Source: Edolisoma coerulescens
Taxonomy: Eukaryota; Chordata; Aves; Passeriformes; Campephagidae
Assembly: GCA_013397115.1 (NCBI GenBank)
Contig: VWZW01004674.1
Span: forward strand, 1,821,824-1,885,823
Length of the DNA: 64,000 bases
Direction: 5' to 3'
The translations under genes and the position numbers were made by a program. Below the pieces are notes generated by a model that had not been told where the DNA came from, ran no database searches, and was given only the letters and a program-made list of their open reading frames with translations. This document shows, piece after piece, positions 13,601-28,020 of this stretch (its first letter is position 1; every line of letters begins with the position of its first letter).

Positions 13601-16600
13601 GTGTTAAATTATACAATTACTTAATAACTTACACAGTCTACTCACTTCATATGAAAAAAATAACACTAAAATTGACATACAGGCTTTATTTAGAGGATAA
13701 TCAAGACATTGTTTAAAAACAATATGAATTGTCTTTTCTGTAGGAAATTAAATTCAAATATGAGACAATGAATAAATTTAATCTTTAAAAAATGCTCTGC
13801 TACTTAGTCTTTTAAATCAATCTGTGCCAAAGTATGACTACATTAAAATGCCTGTGACCACATAAAATTGTCACTATTTATTTCTTAATTTCTGTGGATA
13901 AAGTCCAACTGCTTTTCTCTGAATGAGTCAGATATAAAGAAAGGGAAAAATATATCAGAAAGATATGTAAGTATTTGAAGTCAACATTGATGATCCTAGT
14001 GAAAAAAACAATGCCTTAAGTACAGAGCAGGCATTTCTGCTATGGAAACCAAAGAGTGCAGTAAAAGAAAAACAAATTCAAGAAGAGAGTGTTCTTGGTA
14101 CATATATACAACTGTGGAAAGCTGCAACTACTTTTTCCATAAGCGCTGAAGATCCACGAATATTATCAGATCCATGTTCACTTGAAAAGCTATATCAGAA
14201 AAGAATGCTAAAAATAAACTGGATTCTGGGGAGGAAAAAAAAAACCCTGGGAGAATGTGACAGATAAAGGGAAAATATTTGGGCAGCAAATAAAGAGGAT
14301 TCACCATTATTGCTACAGTAGAACAGGGAAAGAAGAGCGGTTTTAAGCCTACAGGAGGCATTTCCATTTAGTGCAGAATAATTAGGCTCCATTCTTTAAA
14401 TCAGCTTCCTCAAGGGCCAGGACCGAGTGAAGGAATAAAGAAAAAGCAACTATTAAGCTGTAAACTGTTAGGTTATGAGCTGGAAGAGCAGCTGGGTTTC
14501 TGAAGATAAGACCTCCTTAGTGAGTGTTCAGAGACTGTTAATATGAATGATAGAATTAGAATTACTTAGCAAAAAGAGTATGTTAAAAATGGTTTTGCCA
14601 AACTCCATTTAAATTAACTTCCTCTCTTGCATTTTTCCACAACTAGTTTTGTTAATTATTACAGAAGTCTATAATTTATAAAAATCAGCAATGCTGTCTT
14701 TGAATTTCAACTTTCACAGGCTATCTCTGTTATTTTTTATTACCTTTTACCTTCCCCACCCAAGAAACGACACTTATGTAAAACATATTAGAAGACATGT
14801 TTCTTCAAAGAAACAATGTTTTGAGGAATACAACAAAAAGTTCTTTTGTCTCCTTGCCACGGAAAGTTATTAGGAACAATTGTAAACAGATTTATGTAAC
14901 TAGATGGACAGAGAAATTCCTGTCCAGTAAAGGGCTTATTTTCCCAAAATCGACAGCACAAGTAATTTTGATTTCAGTCAGATCATACTGATTTAAAATC
15001 AAACCAGCAAAATCAACAGCTGTTCACTTCCCTCTTTGTTAAAGTAACCACAGCAGATGAGAAGGATTGTTTACTAATGACCACATTACAAAAAACAAAT
15101 TAATATTGTTACCATATGCTAAAGACTAGAGTCTACTTCAAGCATAAAATGTATGCACACACTCTGGAGAGATGAAACTTCAGAGAGAACTCCCTCGGGA
15201 AAACATACACACAAAATCTCTCCCTAAAATATCCATAAAATTCAGTATTTTCTTTGGGTGACACAGATCTACACTTGTATTGACATAAATGGTTACATTT
15301 TGCCAACCCAGATGTATTGAGTAATTCACCTCCGTCACTCTTTGATCTCTAGAGCCCAACTTGCCAAAACTGAACAATTCAGAACTCGGCTGTTGCCATC
15401 AGCTCTTGAAAATGAAAACCAGTTTGGGAGTTAGTTAATTGTATGAGTTTGCCAAAGCAAGCAAAAACAGATGTATACATCAAGGGTACTACAGTGAGTG
15501 CAATATTCTTTCTGAAAACCAATACTAGTACTGTGAATTAATAAATAGTGTTGAATGGTATTTTTTGGAAAAAGACATGAAATACCAAATCAGCTTCGTA
15601 ACTTGCACTGAATCCCATCATATTCACAGCATGCTTTTGAGCCCAAACACTTCACAAAGCTTAGAAAACTGTGAATCCTTATTCCAAACCAAGTCAACAT
15701 TTCCCACTAAAAATATACTGCCTGTCATCACTAAGCCACCAATTTCTTAGACCTCATTCACTACTGTACAGAAAAAAAGAAACAGATGAGAAACATCCTC
15801 AAGCTCCACGGTATCTTCTGTTATTCTCATGACTCTGTTCAAGTGGTAATGAAACAAAAGAAGTTAAGACCAATCCCAGGTACCATATTTTTATTTTACA
15901 GTTGCAGGGAGATAAAACAAAAACACACAAAAAAATCTAACACGAAGTGAAAAACTGTCTCTTGCTGATGTGTCACCCAAAACTCTTATGTTCGAGCTGC
16001 TACTCCATTATTGCTCTTCTGCTTTTAGAAGAGTCTATTTCACATCCAGATGTTGCCATGTGTCACAAACATTTTCAGTAGAATCATCCAATATTGTTCC
16101 CAAGAGACAAGATGCTAATAGTAACAGGTTTCACTGAATTGCCAGGAATTCCATTCCTGGAAAAGAACTGAATGTCCAAATGTGGACTCAGGTTTCAGAC
16201 AGTGGTGAATATACATTCCCTGCCGCAGAGTTATCCCAGGGTTTCCTAGTCTAAAAAGCACAAGGTGTTCAAAACCACAGTAGCTACAAAGCAAAATTTT
16301 CAGGATTCAGCATGAGCCCGATCCTCTGCTGTCGATCATTTTGTCAACTACCTCTAAGAAAACTGCCTAAGGCATTAACTCTGCCGTTTCATGCTCAGAG
16401 TTGAAAAGCACACACTTCCAGGGAGTGCTGAAAACCGAAGTGTCTCAAGAGGAGACACAGGTTGCTTGTATTTGGGCCCACGTCAGAAGCCCTGTTTGGG
16501 CTGAGGTGGGGAGGGAAGCCACGCTGTAGCAGGAATTGCTACCTCCTCCACACTTACATCATTGTGCATTCCATTGGCTCGCACAAAGACAATTTTTAAT

Positions 16601-19600
16601 CAACTGCGCTCCGTGGCTGATGGATTAGCCCTGGCTTCAGAAACCCTAGGGACAAATGCTTTTTGAGAACTGAACATCCCTATTGATGGGCAAAAGGATA
16701 TTATAGTCATCATTTTCCCAGGCAACAGTAATTGGGATTTTAATTCTTTTACCCACAGCATCTTTACATGCTGCCCCTGTATTTGAGGGAAATGGAATTT
16801 TAAAGATATGAGACTGCTACAGAGCTTCTATTAGAAATCCCATTCCAAACAAAATCAACTGTAGCATAAAGAGTTTCTTTAACATACGCCTTTGGAGAAG
16901 GTGGGGAAAGAAAGATTCTCCACAGCATCTGCAAAATCCTGAGGTGTGACCATTCCACTTGTCCACTTAGCAATACTGATGTGGTGTAATGGCTTTTGCC
17001 AAGTCATGTGTTTATAATGGTTAGGAATTTTTATATTACTATGCTAATAAAATTGTTCAGTAGCCTGCGTTTACACTGCGAAAAATGTGCCTGCTGAGGA
17101 ACGATGTGATTCTTCTGTCCGAGTGTCAGCTGGTACTTTTTATTCCGAAAGACTATGGTCTAAAAGCCCACAAATGGGCTGAGGCTGTTGCTTACAGTTT
17201 CATCCTTTTGCTTCCAGCTACATTTAAAGAGGCATTTTTTAAACTCTTGCTAAACAATTTCTGACCACTCTGTCAGAACTGGGGCTCCTGGACTCTATCA
17301 CAGTGGAAAAGAGCAAATAAAAATACAAACCATCAGGCAATCAAGAATTCAATGTGCAAGCAATGCCCATCCTCATATGTATCACACATATTCTAAAACA
17401 CAAGTCAGAGAATTTCATAAAGTGTTTTTTGCATTGAATAATGTTATTTTTATGTCACAGAATAGTTTCCCGGAAAGGAAAAAAAAAACCAGCTTTAGTG
17501 TGAAAAGTGTAATTGGTCTGTTAGACCAAGCATTTTCTATAGAAATAACTTTTCTCAAATATTTACAAACCACTCAAGTCACCACCTCACCTTTCATAAA
17601 CTAATGAGACCATCCCTATTAAATCTCCCAGAACAAAGGAGGGATTTGTTCACTCAGGACTTCTTATATGTCTTTTCTAAATCCTTTCCTGTTTACCTTA
17701 ATTCTTTCTTACAGCTATAATGAATGCAATACACTGGTAATCATTTAACTAGTGCTATACCCAAAGGAAAATCTGTGCCTATATTCTTTAATCAGTACTA
17801 TCAGAATTATAGTCTAAGAACTGCATTGGACTAATCAGCAAAAGCATCTCATTCATGTTCAATTTATTTTCTGTTGTGATCCTTAAATGCTTTTCAGATA
17901 TACTGATTTATTGAATACATATTTCTGCTGCACAAATGTGACCTTTTTTCTTTGCTTGAAAGTCTACAAAAAAATTAATGCTGTTCAACTGCAATAATTT
18001 ACAAGGCAATCAAGAGAAGTCTCAAAATTATTATTTATTACCAATAAATTTCAGATAGAATGATTTAGTAGTTTTCAAAAAGTATTGACATTAAAAAAGA
18101 TATTGAATGAAGAGGGTCAAGTCACCCTCCAGAGCAAAATGCCTACTGTGGATGGTGATTCCTATGCCTTTGCAGATTAAATAACTTGAAATTTCAATCC
18201 ACTAAAAACTGGCTGTATTTCTTGGGCATGGTCCTATTTTTAAGCCAAGCCTTCTAAACCGTACATGAAATCAGAATTCTAAGCATATATAAATGACATC
18301 TTTAACAACAAAACTTGTAGTCTCAGGAAAAGCTATTATCAGACATGTTTGACAAAATTATGTTCTGTATTAGCTGACTGATATGCTATTCATTAAATAT
18401 GTGCTGCCTTTAATTCTTGATTGATCACATCCAGCATTGGCCTTTCTCTATGCAATAGAGACTCACTACTGCCCTCCCATTTACTTTTTTTTAATACATC
18501 CATTGCTATCCATTGCATGACAAAAAATTTAAAATGTCTTGTTTTCAAAATGTTAAATATGTTGCTGTTTTTCAAGATTTGTTAAAGATGACGAAGGAAA
18601 GTTCTCAGCTTTAAAACCAATCTAGGTGTAATTTAACGCTCTATTCCAAATATTTCAAAATGTTAAATTTTCACAGCTTCTCTTTTATGTCATCACAAGT
18701 GTTATAATTATTTTTATTACTGTGAACTGTGAAAACAGTACATAGCCTGCTCCCAGTCAAAACCCAGCAATTTTCTACTTCTGGAATTATGACATCCTAT
18801 TCACACTCTATAACATCCTATTTACATCCTAACACCCCTAAATAATTGCCCATTACTTTGCCATGATTTTTATTCGTTTATAACAAGTAACATCAACTAT
18901 TGCTTTTTATTTGTAACTGTATTTACACTGCATTCTACTACTCTATTGTTCCTGCAATTTGAGGAACTGTGCATCAACAAATTTTCTGAGTATCAAACAG
19001 GAATTGTTTAAGAACTACAAGCATGTACGTTCACTTACACAGGTAGCACACACTACATAAGCATCAAACCACTGCACACGCAGAGTCTGTTGCCTTACAG
19101 ACATAATATATCAACGAAAATGAAGAAGCAGAGACATTTAATAACTCTTGACTTTTGTTTCCAAAGAGCTTGGATAGTTCTGTTACTCCTGTCACTGAAC
19201 ACTTCATGATTTTTCAATGCTGCTGGACAGCAATACTGAAATTGCAGTATCAGTCCTGTAAAGGTGCAGCCTGGGAGCTAAGTAAGTTGCTCAAGTTAAA
19301 AAAGGAAGTCTGTAGCAGAACAACAACATGAGCTGAGCCTTTTCATGTCCTAGTTGTAAACAGGACACCGCCTCACCAAAGATCAAGCAAGCCAAAACAG
19401 CAGGCTGCAGTCCAGCAGTGGGACAGGTTGTGATGGGGCAGCAGAAGAGAACTGATCAAGGAAAGGTTTATTTCAGAAGTCCTGGACAGTTGTTTTTGTT
19501 TTTATTTACAAAGCTTTCACTTCATAATCATTACATGAGTGTAGTTGCAAAAAGAATAATATTCACTTCTGTTACTTACAAGTAATTTTAGGCGACTGAT

Positions 19601-20194
19601 GTTCTCTTTCTGACCAACTACTAAGTCTCAAAAAGGAAAGAAAATTCTAAGCTTGCCATTTTTAAGTTATTTCAATGTTTCAGTTTGCCATTATCTTAGA
19701 CAAAAAAAAAAAATGCACAGAATTTGATACTTCAACATGTCTTTATGTCAGGATGGCACAGTGGAGTGGCTGTAAGAAAAAGTACAAACCTTCGTCCTCT
19801 GCCCAGAACTCTACTGAGGGACCAACTCCACGTGTCCACACTGAAATCAGTGAAGTGTCTGAATCTGACAAATTCCATGTCTGAAGCCTTGTAAAGGCAA
19901 ATTATTCTTTAGCTCTCGGCCCTAAACAAAAAAATTGTGAGCCAAAAAATTACCTACTGAAAACACGCCCAAATGCATTGTTCTTTGTCTTTTAAAACCC
20001 TAAGTCAAATAAAGGCACTTAGTGTTCCTGATTCCTTCATAAGGCCAAAAAAGAAAGGGAGTCACTCAAAATAGTTCCACTAAGTACAAAATATTATTTA
20101 TACTGCTTAGAAATCACACCACAAAAATATGAAGAAAACAATACTTTTTCTTTTCCCAAAATATGCCCTCTAATATTGAGATTAGATCACCTAC
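10666..20194 (-). other. ASXL3: ASXL3 intron between exons 4 and 5
   Basis: This complete intron of 9529 bp is bounded by a GTAGGT donor (high-coordinate end) and a TTTTTGTAAAG acceptor (low-coordinate end). It is mostly AT-rich unique-looking sequence without recognisable transposons. Open reading frames such as 12217-12585 (+) have no family features and no flanking splice signals that I could rank above chance. The block at about 16400-17260 is less AT-rich, contains several CpGs and looks like candidate conserved non-coding sequence. Confidence 0.85.
16560..17260. promoter_or_regulatory. Candidate conserved non-coding block in ASXL3 intron 4
   Basis: This stretch has mixed composition, scattered CpGs, ATTA-type homeodomain cores (for example TTTTTAATCAACTGCG near 16593 and CAGTAATTGGGATTTTAAT near 16726) and no repeat signature. 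Vertebrate conserved elements in introns of developmental regulators often look like this. No alignment was possible, so this is a low-confidence suggestion. Confidence 0.3.
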
Positions 20195-20306
20195 CACCAT
20201 TTTCTTCTCCATTATTATTGTTTGTCTCAGCCATTTCAGTGCCATCTAACTCAGATTCACATCCTAAATCCAATGTTCCATCAGTAGGGCATGTTGATTC
20301 TTCTTT
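20195..20306 (-). CDS. ASXL3: ASXL3 coding exon 4: acidic linker after the HARE-HTH domain
   Basis: This 112-nt exon encodes 37 residues starting [14 protein letters not shown] and ending G-E-E-N-G, plus the first base of a split valine codon. The acceptor follows a long T-rich tract ending AACTGTAG and the donor is GTG|GTAGGT. The peptide is strongly acidic, with 11 of 37 residues Asp or Glu and one Lys, and is probably disordered. It matches the ASXL3-specific linker that contains a C-E-S-E-L-D-G-T block, and this is the best evidence that the gene is ASXL3 rather than ASXL1 or ASXL2. A run of four Asn near the end appears to differ from the mammalian sequence as I remember it. The intron separating it from exon 3 is only 1346 bp. 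Confidence 0.93.
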
Positions 20307-21808
<1,502 letters not shown>

Positions 21809-21851
21809 CTATTCCCTCAGTCTATTTTTTTAAAAACTCATGCTTGCCTGG

Positions 21852-21892
21852 CCTTCTTTTTTTTCTTTTTTGCCCCCCCCCTTTTTTTTTTT
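21852..21892 (+). repeat. T/C homopolymer tract upstream of the exon 3 acceptor
   Basis: Plus-strand T runs flank a run of nine C (21873-21881), followed by eleven T. On the transcribed-sense strand it is an A-rich tract with a G9 run, ending about 90 nt before the exon 3 acceptor at 21762. G runs near 3' splice sites are known binding sites for hnRNP H/F proteins. Whether this one acts in splicing is inference. Confidence 0.9.
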
Positions 21893-24800
21893 AATTCTCT
21901 CAACCCTGAAAACATCTACATTACAATAACAGGCCAGTTTCAAACTTAATCATATGCATCTGTCCCCTAGGCTTGAGGCAAAAAGTCTGTGAATTATAAT
22001 TATGCTTTTCTTCATACAGCAACCAGCTCCACATTCTGAAAGAACCAAAGTCCAAATATTTATGTGAAATTACTTCATAAATAACACCATGAAGCCTCAT
22101 TTTTAAAATGTTACAGACAATGTGGCTGCTGCACATGAATGATCAAAACAGTACCAAGTTCAAGGGCAGCTGCATCCCATAGGATGAAAGGCAACAAAAG
22201 AATAATAAAGAGCCCAGAAAGAACACATTTAAAATTAAAAGTGATATATAGTAAAGCCTTCTTCTGGCTCAACATGGTCAGCATGCATTATTATACGCAA
22301 ATATAAGCACATTTGTGCCTTTTATGAAGCACTATCTTTTCTAATTAGAATTGTTTTAGAGATTAAGAGACTGACCTACTCAAGGTAGTAATTGTAATAC
22401 CACTGTGGAATGCATGTTAAAGGACTATTTAAAAGGAAACACATCACATTAAGAAAAAAAATGAGGTTTTGGACAGAGATATCTTTGTAGTATATACATG
22501 TTTATATCAGAAAAAGAAAGCAAATATTTCTAGCCTAGCTAGATGTATACTATTCTGAAAAGTTGATCTAAAAAATGGTGGGGAAGAAGGTGGTAATAAA
22601 TGATTTTATTTAATTTTAATTTAAAATTTGAAGTACAAGATCTGTAGATGTACTATCACATCTTTGTCCCCATTTACAGGCTAATGTACACGGTGTACTC
22701 AGGGACTGAATCTGAAACTGTGCTTCTTCCCTGGGGTCCCCAGTCTGCACGCACGCTTATCTTTAGCCACGTAAATATATTCCACTTGGTTAAGTGGAAC
22801 AATGCTTGTGCATTAAATTAAGTGTGTTGCTAAGTATTTCAGGATTAATTATATACTCAACTATAAACCAGGACCAGGGCTTCAAAGTTCATCAGAAACT
22901 ACTCTTATTTATTCTGCAGTATTGTAAGACAAAATCCAATCTTGGCTGAAAATTGCATGTCTGATTTTTTTTTAACATGTGAAAATGGATTGAAATTGCT
23001 GTATTTCATATGGTTATGCTTTCTGTTGATTTCCATGGTTCTGTTACAACAAAATTCATCCTTACTGTACATGTATCATTATTTTAATGGCAAAATCAAT
23101 AGTGTGGTAATTGCTCTTCCGGTAAAAATTAAACTATAAAGTGCCCTCAGGCCAGGAAGTCCTGTCTATTTTAATTTATTTACTATAGGTCACCTAATGT
23201 ATCATATTACTACATCTAAAATAAAAAATTGCAGGTAAAAATACTTCTTGTTGATAAACACATCAGAGATGTAATAGGTATTTATTTTATGGGTATTCTA
23301 AACACCATCATGCAATATGAAAATTCTGACAAGGTTTTGTTGTTTCTTTTTCTTCCCTGCAAATAAAACTAGGTCCACATTTGGTTTTGATATAATACTT
23401 TAACAAAATACAAACCGAAATATGTTGGAAATAAAATGATACCGCTAGCAGTGGGACAGAAAACATTAAGAGAGTTCATTGAGTTTAACGATTACTTAGA
23501 CACTGTTGTAATATGTAGGATACTTCTCTTTACACATTTTCCTTACTGTATTAATGCTTGACAAGCAAAGACACAAAGCATTTAATACAGCAGTTACGGT
23601 TGTGTAATTTCTTCCATATGTTAACATACATAATGTGAAGCAATTTCAACTCTCTCAGACTTGGATCTTTTCAGTGAAACATTATCACCGATTAAGGCTT
23701 TCTCTGCAAGACAGAAAGAACTTGCTGACTCTGCAGCACAACACAAACTTGGTATGTCAACAAGAAACAAAACTGTGTGTGCATGTATGCACAATTTGTA
23801 TTCTCCTCCTATTCTGATGGAGATGCTCTGGACTCCACACTTGTTTTTAGATAGCATTAACCAATTAAAATTATACAGGATGAATGAACCCAAAATAGAG
23901 GATTTGGCAAGATCTCATGATCACTACTGTGCTCACAGCAGATATCTTAATCTTCAAAGTCTAGACAACTGGCAAGTGGACAATAGAAACTACTCTCTGA
24001 CTTACAAAGAAACCTGTATCAGCTACTGAGCCAAGAAGCACTTAAACTACTGCTATGCTTGTTTCTTACAGATATCTGCAACTCCTAATGGCATGCAACC
24101 AAAGGACCATATCCACCCTTCTTGAAAACTGGACTTGGGTATGTCCGTAAGGAGCACAAAACAAACCACACAGAACACACTGAAGTTGAAAATGAAAATA
24201 ATCTGGGAACACTGAGGGGGTGGGATTTATTTTGAGCTAACAGATCAAACTGAAGTTCCATGGTGTCCTTTGCCTTTGCTACTTTGACCCATGTCAACCA
24301 ATGACTTGCCTATTCTTCTGTCAGCACTGGCATCCTTAAAACACTGTATTAAAATTCCCAAATGTTACTCAAACTGATGCTGAAAATGCTTGCAACACAT
24401 GCTATCACAACACTTGGGACTGCGGTTCAAAAAGGCAGAAATCAAAGATCCCATGATGCAGACTGATGTCTGAATCATAGAACACTTTCTGAGGGATCTG
24501 TACTACTTTATTGCATGCTTTCTATATTCTCCTACAGCCTGAGGACATGTTCCTTCTGCTCAGAGCTCCTGGCATGTATTAATACAGCAGTCAAGGCCTG
24601 CCAAATATAAGGCTGAGTATCTTTGAATATCAAAAATGGCACAGCTTGACCTAAGTTCTTGAAACATTCCAAATCAGTTCAACTTTGATTCAGTTAAATG
24701 AAATTGGATACAATAACAGTCTACTTTGCAACTTGATATCTGTGAATTCTTAGAGCCACAATATATTTTAAATCGATATGCTGCAAGTTTTATTGCCATA

Positions 24801-25025
24801 GTCTGCACACAAGAAATATGTTTACCATTTACAGTCCTCAGATGCAGAAATTTCATACTATTTATCATCATTTGGGTGAGACTGCTTTAAACCACTGTGG
24901 TATTCTAGAAGTCATTCATATATGGAAGTTACAATCTATAGCAGTATGTCTTTAAGATTGGTGTTTTTCTGCTTGTATGTTTATTTTATATACATACACA
25001 TCTATACACATATACAAGCAGTATT

Positions 25026-25044
25026 CCCCCCCCCACACACACAC
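25026..25044 (+). repeat. C9 run followed by an (AC)n microsatellite
   Basis: Nine C are followed by about five AC units, a short simple repeat in intron 2 that is likely polymorphic in length. Confidence 0.85.
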
Positions 25045-27181
25045 TTTCAAAAAGGTTTAGAATATGAAAAGTTACTTACTTTCTGTAAAGGTGGTGTTAT
25101 GATGTTACAACAATCAGCAACACAGGAAAGAAAAGAAAACAAAACACTAATTAACTTTTCAACATAAAAGTTGCTAATACAATTTGAGCATTTAAAAGAC
25201 ATTGGACATTTCAATGTTTTATAAATTCTCTTTCCCAAAATTACTATAAGTTGGTAGTACTCAGTGCATCCCTTCAAAATTCCTGTACATTATCAAATCA
25301 AATTTTGCACCCCCAACTCCCCCAGTCAAAAATATCTCCAACATTTTGTGACTCTGGGCTCCCTCTACTGGTCACGCAGCCAGTGTAACCTCAATCGAAA
25401 TGCCAGACTACAGACTTTCCACACACCAATCTCTGCTAAAACATGTAGGGGAAGTACAGATTTTGGTTACTTCCTCCTCTGTCACCCGCCCCAAAAACCT
25501 ATAAAAAATTTTTAAAAGCACCAGTAAAAACGCTACTTATTTTTATACTGTAAACGTCTCAAACACATGGTTCTGTCAGAAAAACCCAGAAAACTTCTAT
25601 GGTTATACATATAATTCTAACGGTCTTTGCTAGACTGCTTGCCAAAAGACAAAAGTTATGATCTTGGCAAAAAAAAGATGCTTTAAATATGGAAAATAAA
25701 TTGACTAAAGCTGCCTTGTCCAGGCAATACTGTGGCAGACAGTGGAAGTTCCCTGACACTTTGCAGACGAGGCACCTTGGGACCTGCAGCATTTCAGCCA
25801 CTCAGCCCCACTGTACGTGGTGTGACTCCCTCCTCTTCCTGACATGTTCCCAAATCTAATGACGACTGCTGTAAGAAGAGCACCCAGGTGTCGTAAATTT
25901 GTTCAGGATTTATTTGCTTGAAATCATCTGCTCTTTTTATACGCACCCATAAATAGTCACAAGGGAGCAACAATTTTTACTCACTGCTAGAAACAAAGTA
26001 AAACCAAATGGCTTAAGAACTAATTTCTAGGCATGATTTGAAGTCACATAGAATACAATATGTTCATAACGCATGTAAGTTACACCAATTTCAGAGCGAC
26101 AACAGATAAAGAAAATAAAACTTATCAGGGAAGGCTGCAGAAAACCCATTTGTGTGGTACAGTAAACGGAAAAGTAAAAGAAGGCATAATTGTAATTTTC
26201 CAGAAATAAGTGAAAGGCTGTTGAAGTCAATGTTGATGAATGTTCTTCATGGCCGCTGGGGCAAGAAAAATAAAGTTCATGGACAGCCTAAAAGTGTGAA
26301 TGTAGCTTCTGATGTTTTAACCAACATCAGAACAGAGCAGGGGAGTTTGTAAAATGACCTTCATCAGAAGATCATACACACACCAGTCCTGGCTGATACA
26401 TAGACTGGAACCTGTCCCAGTGTTTGTACTGAATGATCTCTTGAGCATCCACCCAGCACTGTAACCCGTGATCCTTTATCTCTTCAATAAATCGAAATTT
26501 TGGTTAAGGCTGAGGTTAATCATGCACCCTAAGGATACTTGTTCCAACATATACAGCAGCTAGAAATGCTGGAAAATTGACTCGATGTCTAGATGTGCAT
26601 TGTTTGCTGAAGTGCTCCACACAGCACTCCATGCCCAGGGTGATGAAGCCCTTTGGCTCCCTCTTAAAAGCTTTCCCACAATCTTCAAGGAGCCACGTTC
26701 CCACAGTCCTGCTGTCAAGTGTCAGCAAAATGTCCCAACCTGCCTCACAAGACTGTAGCCATGACCTAGCTCAGGAGCGACACAGAAAACCACCAGGAAC
26801 CTAAGCAGCTATACCAAGACAAGAAGATAGCTGTGCTATTTATGAAGATGACAGGCAAACTGCTGCTGACCAGTCCAGAGCTGCTCTCCTCCCACAGCCA
26901 GGCTTGACTGAGCTGGCAGTGCTGCTTGGGGCCAAGGCAAATTCTTCCAGCCTGGGCTCAGGAGGAACAGCCAGGAGAGGTCCAGTGAATTGAAGACTGA
27001 ATAAAAGACTCAGACACTTTACTGTATTCTAATGGCACAGGCACAGGATCCTTCCCTTGGCACAGAGAGAAGCAGAAAGCACAGGTAAATAGTGGAAAAT
27101 AAAGCTGGAGAGTGCAAGATTTCCTGCCAACCACCCACAACTTTTACAGCAATAAATGCTTCCAGTTAGTCTAAACAAACT

Positions 27182-27261
27182 AATCAGTTGACCCTGGCTG
27201 GACATCACTTGCCCACCAAACCAATCAGTTGACCCTGGCTGGACATCACTTGCCCACCAAA
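27182..27261. repeat. Tandem duplication, period 41 bp, at the edge of ERV LTR copy A
   Basis: A 39-bp unit starting AATCAGTTGACCCTGG and ending TGCCCACCAAA occurs at 27182-27220 and again, identically as far as I can read, at 27223-27261. A CC spacer separates the copies, giving a period of 41 bp. It duplicates the U5-side end of the LTR. Perfect identity suggests that the duplication is much younger than the LTR insertion itself. Confidence 0.9.
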
Positions 27262-28020
27262 GCTGCTTTATCACTCCCCTTCTCAGCTGGGCTGTGGAGA
27301 GAAAATATAAGGAAAGGCTCATGAAGTAAGGACAGGGAAAAATCACTCAGCAATAATCACCATGGGCAAAACAGACTCGACTTGGGGAAATGAGAATCGA
27401 GTTTATTACCAATCAAATCATGGTAGGAAAATGAGAAATAAAACCAAATCTTAGAACACCTGCCTTCCCTCCACCCTTCTTCCCTCCTTCCTGGGCTTAA
27501 TTTTACTCATGGTTTTCTCTACCTTCTCCCCAGCAGCATAGGGGAACAGGGAATGGGAGTTGTGGTCAGTTTATCACATATTGTCTCTGCTGCTCACCCC
27601 TTTAGGGTGGGGACCCCTCACACTCTCCCCCAGCTCCAGGGTGGGTCCCTTACAGAGGGGTGCACTCCTTCAGGACCATGGTCTTCACCACAGGCCGCAG
27701 GAGAATCTCTGCTCTAGCATCTGGAGCACCTTCACTCCCTCCTTCTTCACTGACCCTGGTGCCTGCAGAGCTGCAGCTCTCACATATTGTCACTCCTCTC
27801 TGCAGCTGTAGTTGCTGTTGTGCAGGGTTTGCTCCCCCTCCTTAGCTCTGTTCCCCCAGAGGCACCACCATCATGGCCGATGGGCTCAGCCTTGGCCAGC
27901 AGTGGGTCTGTTTTGGAGCCAGCTGGCATTGGCTCCATCGGACATGAGGGAAACTTCTCACAGAAGCCACCCCTGGAGCCCCCCGACTATCAAAACCTGG
28001 CCGTGAAAACCCAAAACACA
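27182..28020 (-). mobile_element. ERV LTR copy A (avian endogenous retrovirus long terminal repeat)
   Basis: I recognise this roughly 840-bp block as a member of an avian ERV LTR family that begins, in plus-strand reading, with a sequence like TTGACC-TGGCTGG and ends near AACCCAAAACACA. Family landmarks seen in order are CCCACCAAAGCTGC, ATCACTCCCC, GGGCAAAACAGACTCGACTT, ACCAATCAAATCA, a cytosine-rich promoter-side segment with TCTCTGCTGCTC, and GGCATTGGCTCC. A polyadenylation hexamer (AATAAA) on the minus strand at 27402-27407 indicates that the sense strand of the LTR is minus, the same direction as ASXL3. I see no gag, pol or env sequence alongside, so this is a solo or decayed LTR. A 41-bp tandem duplication sits at its 3' end (27182-27261). 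No clean target-site duplication was identified. I do not assign a database family name. Confidence 0.8.

Noticed and set aside
23661..24029. 122-codon plus-strand open frame in intron 2.
   Set aside because: No family features or splice-site context, with overlapping frames of similar length on both strands.
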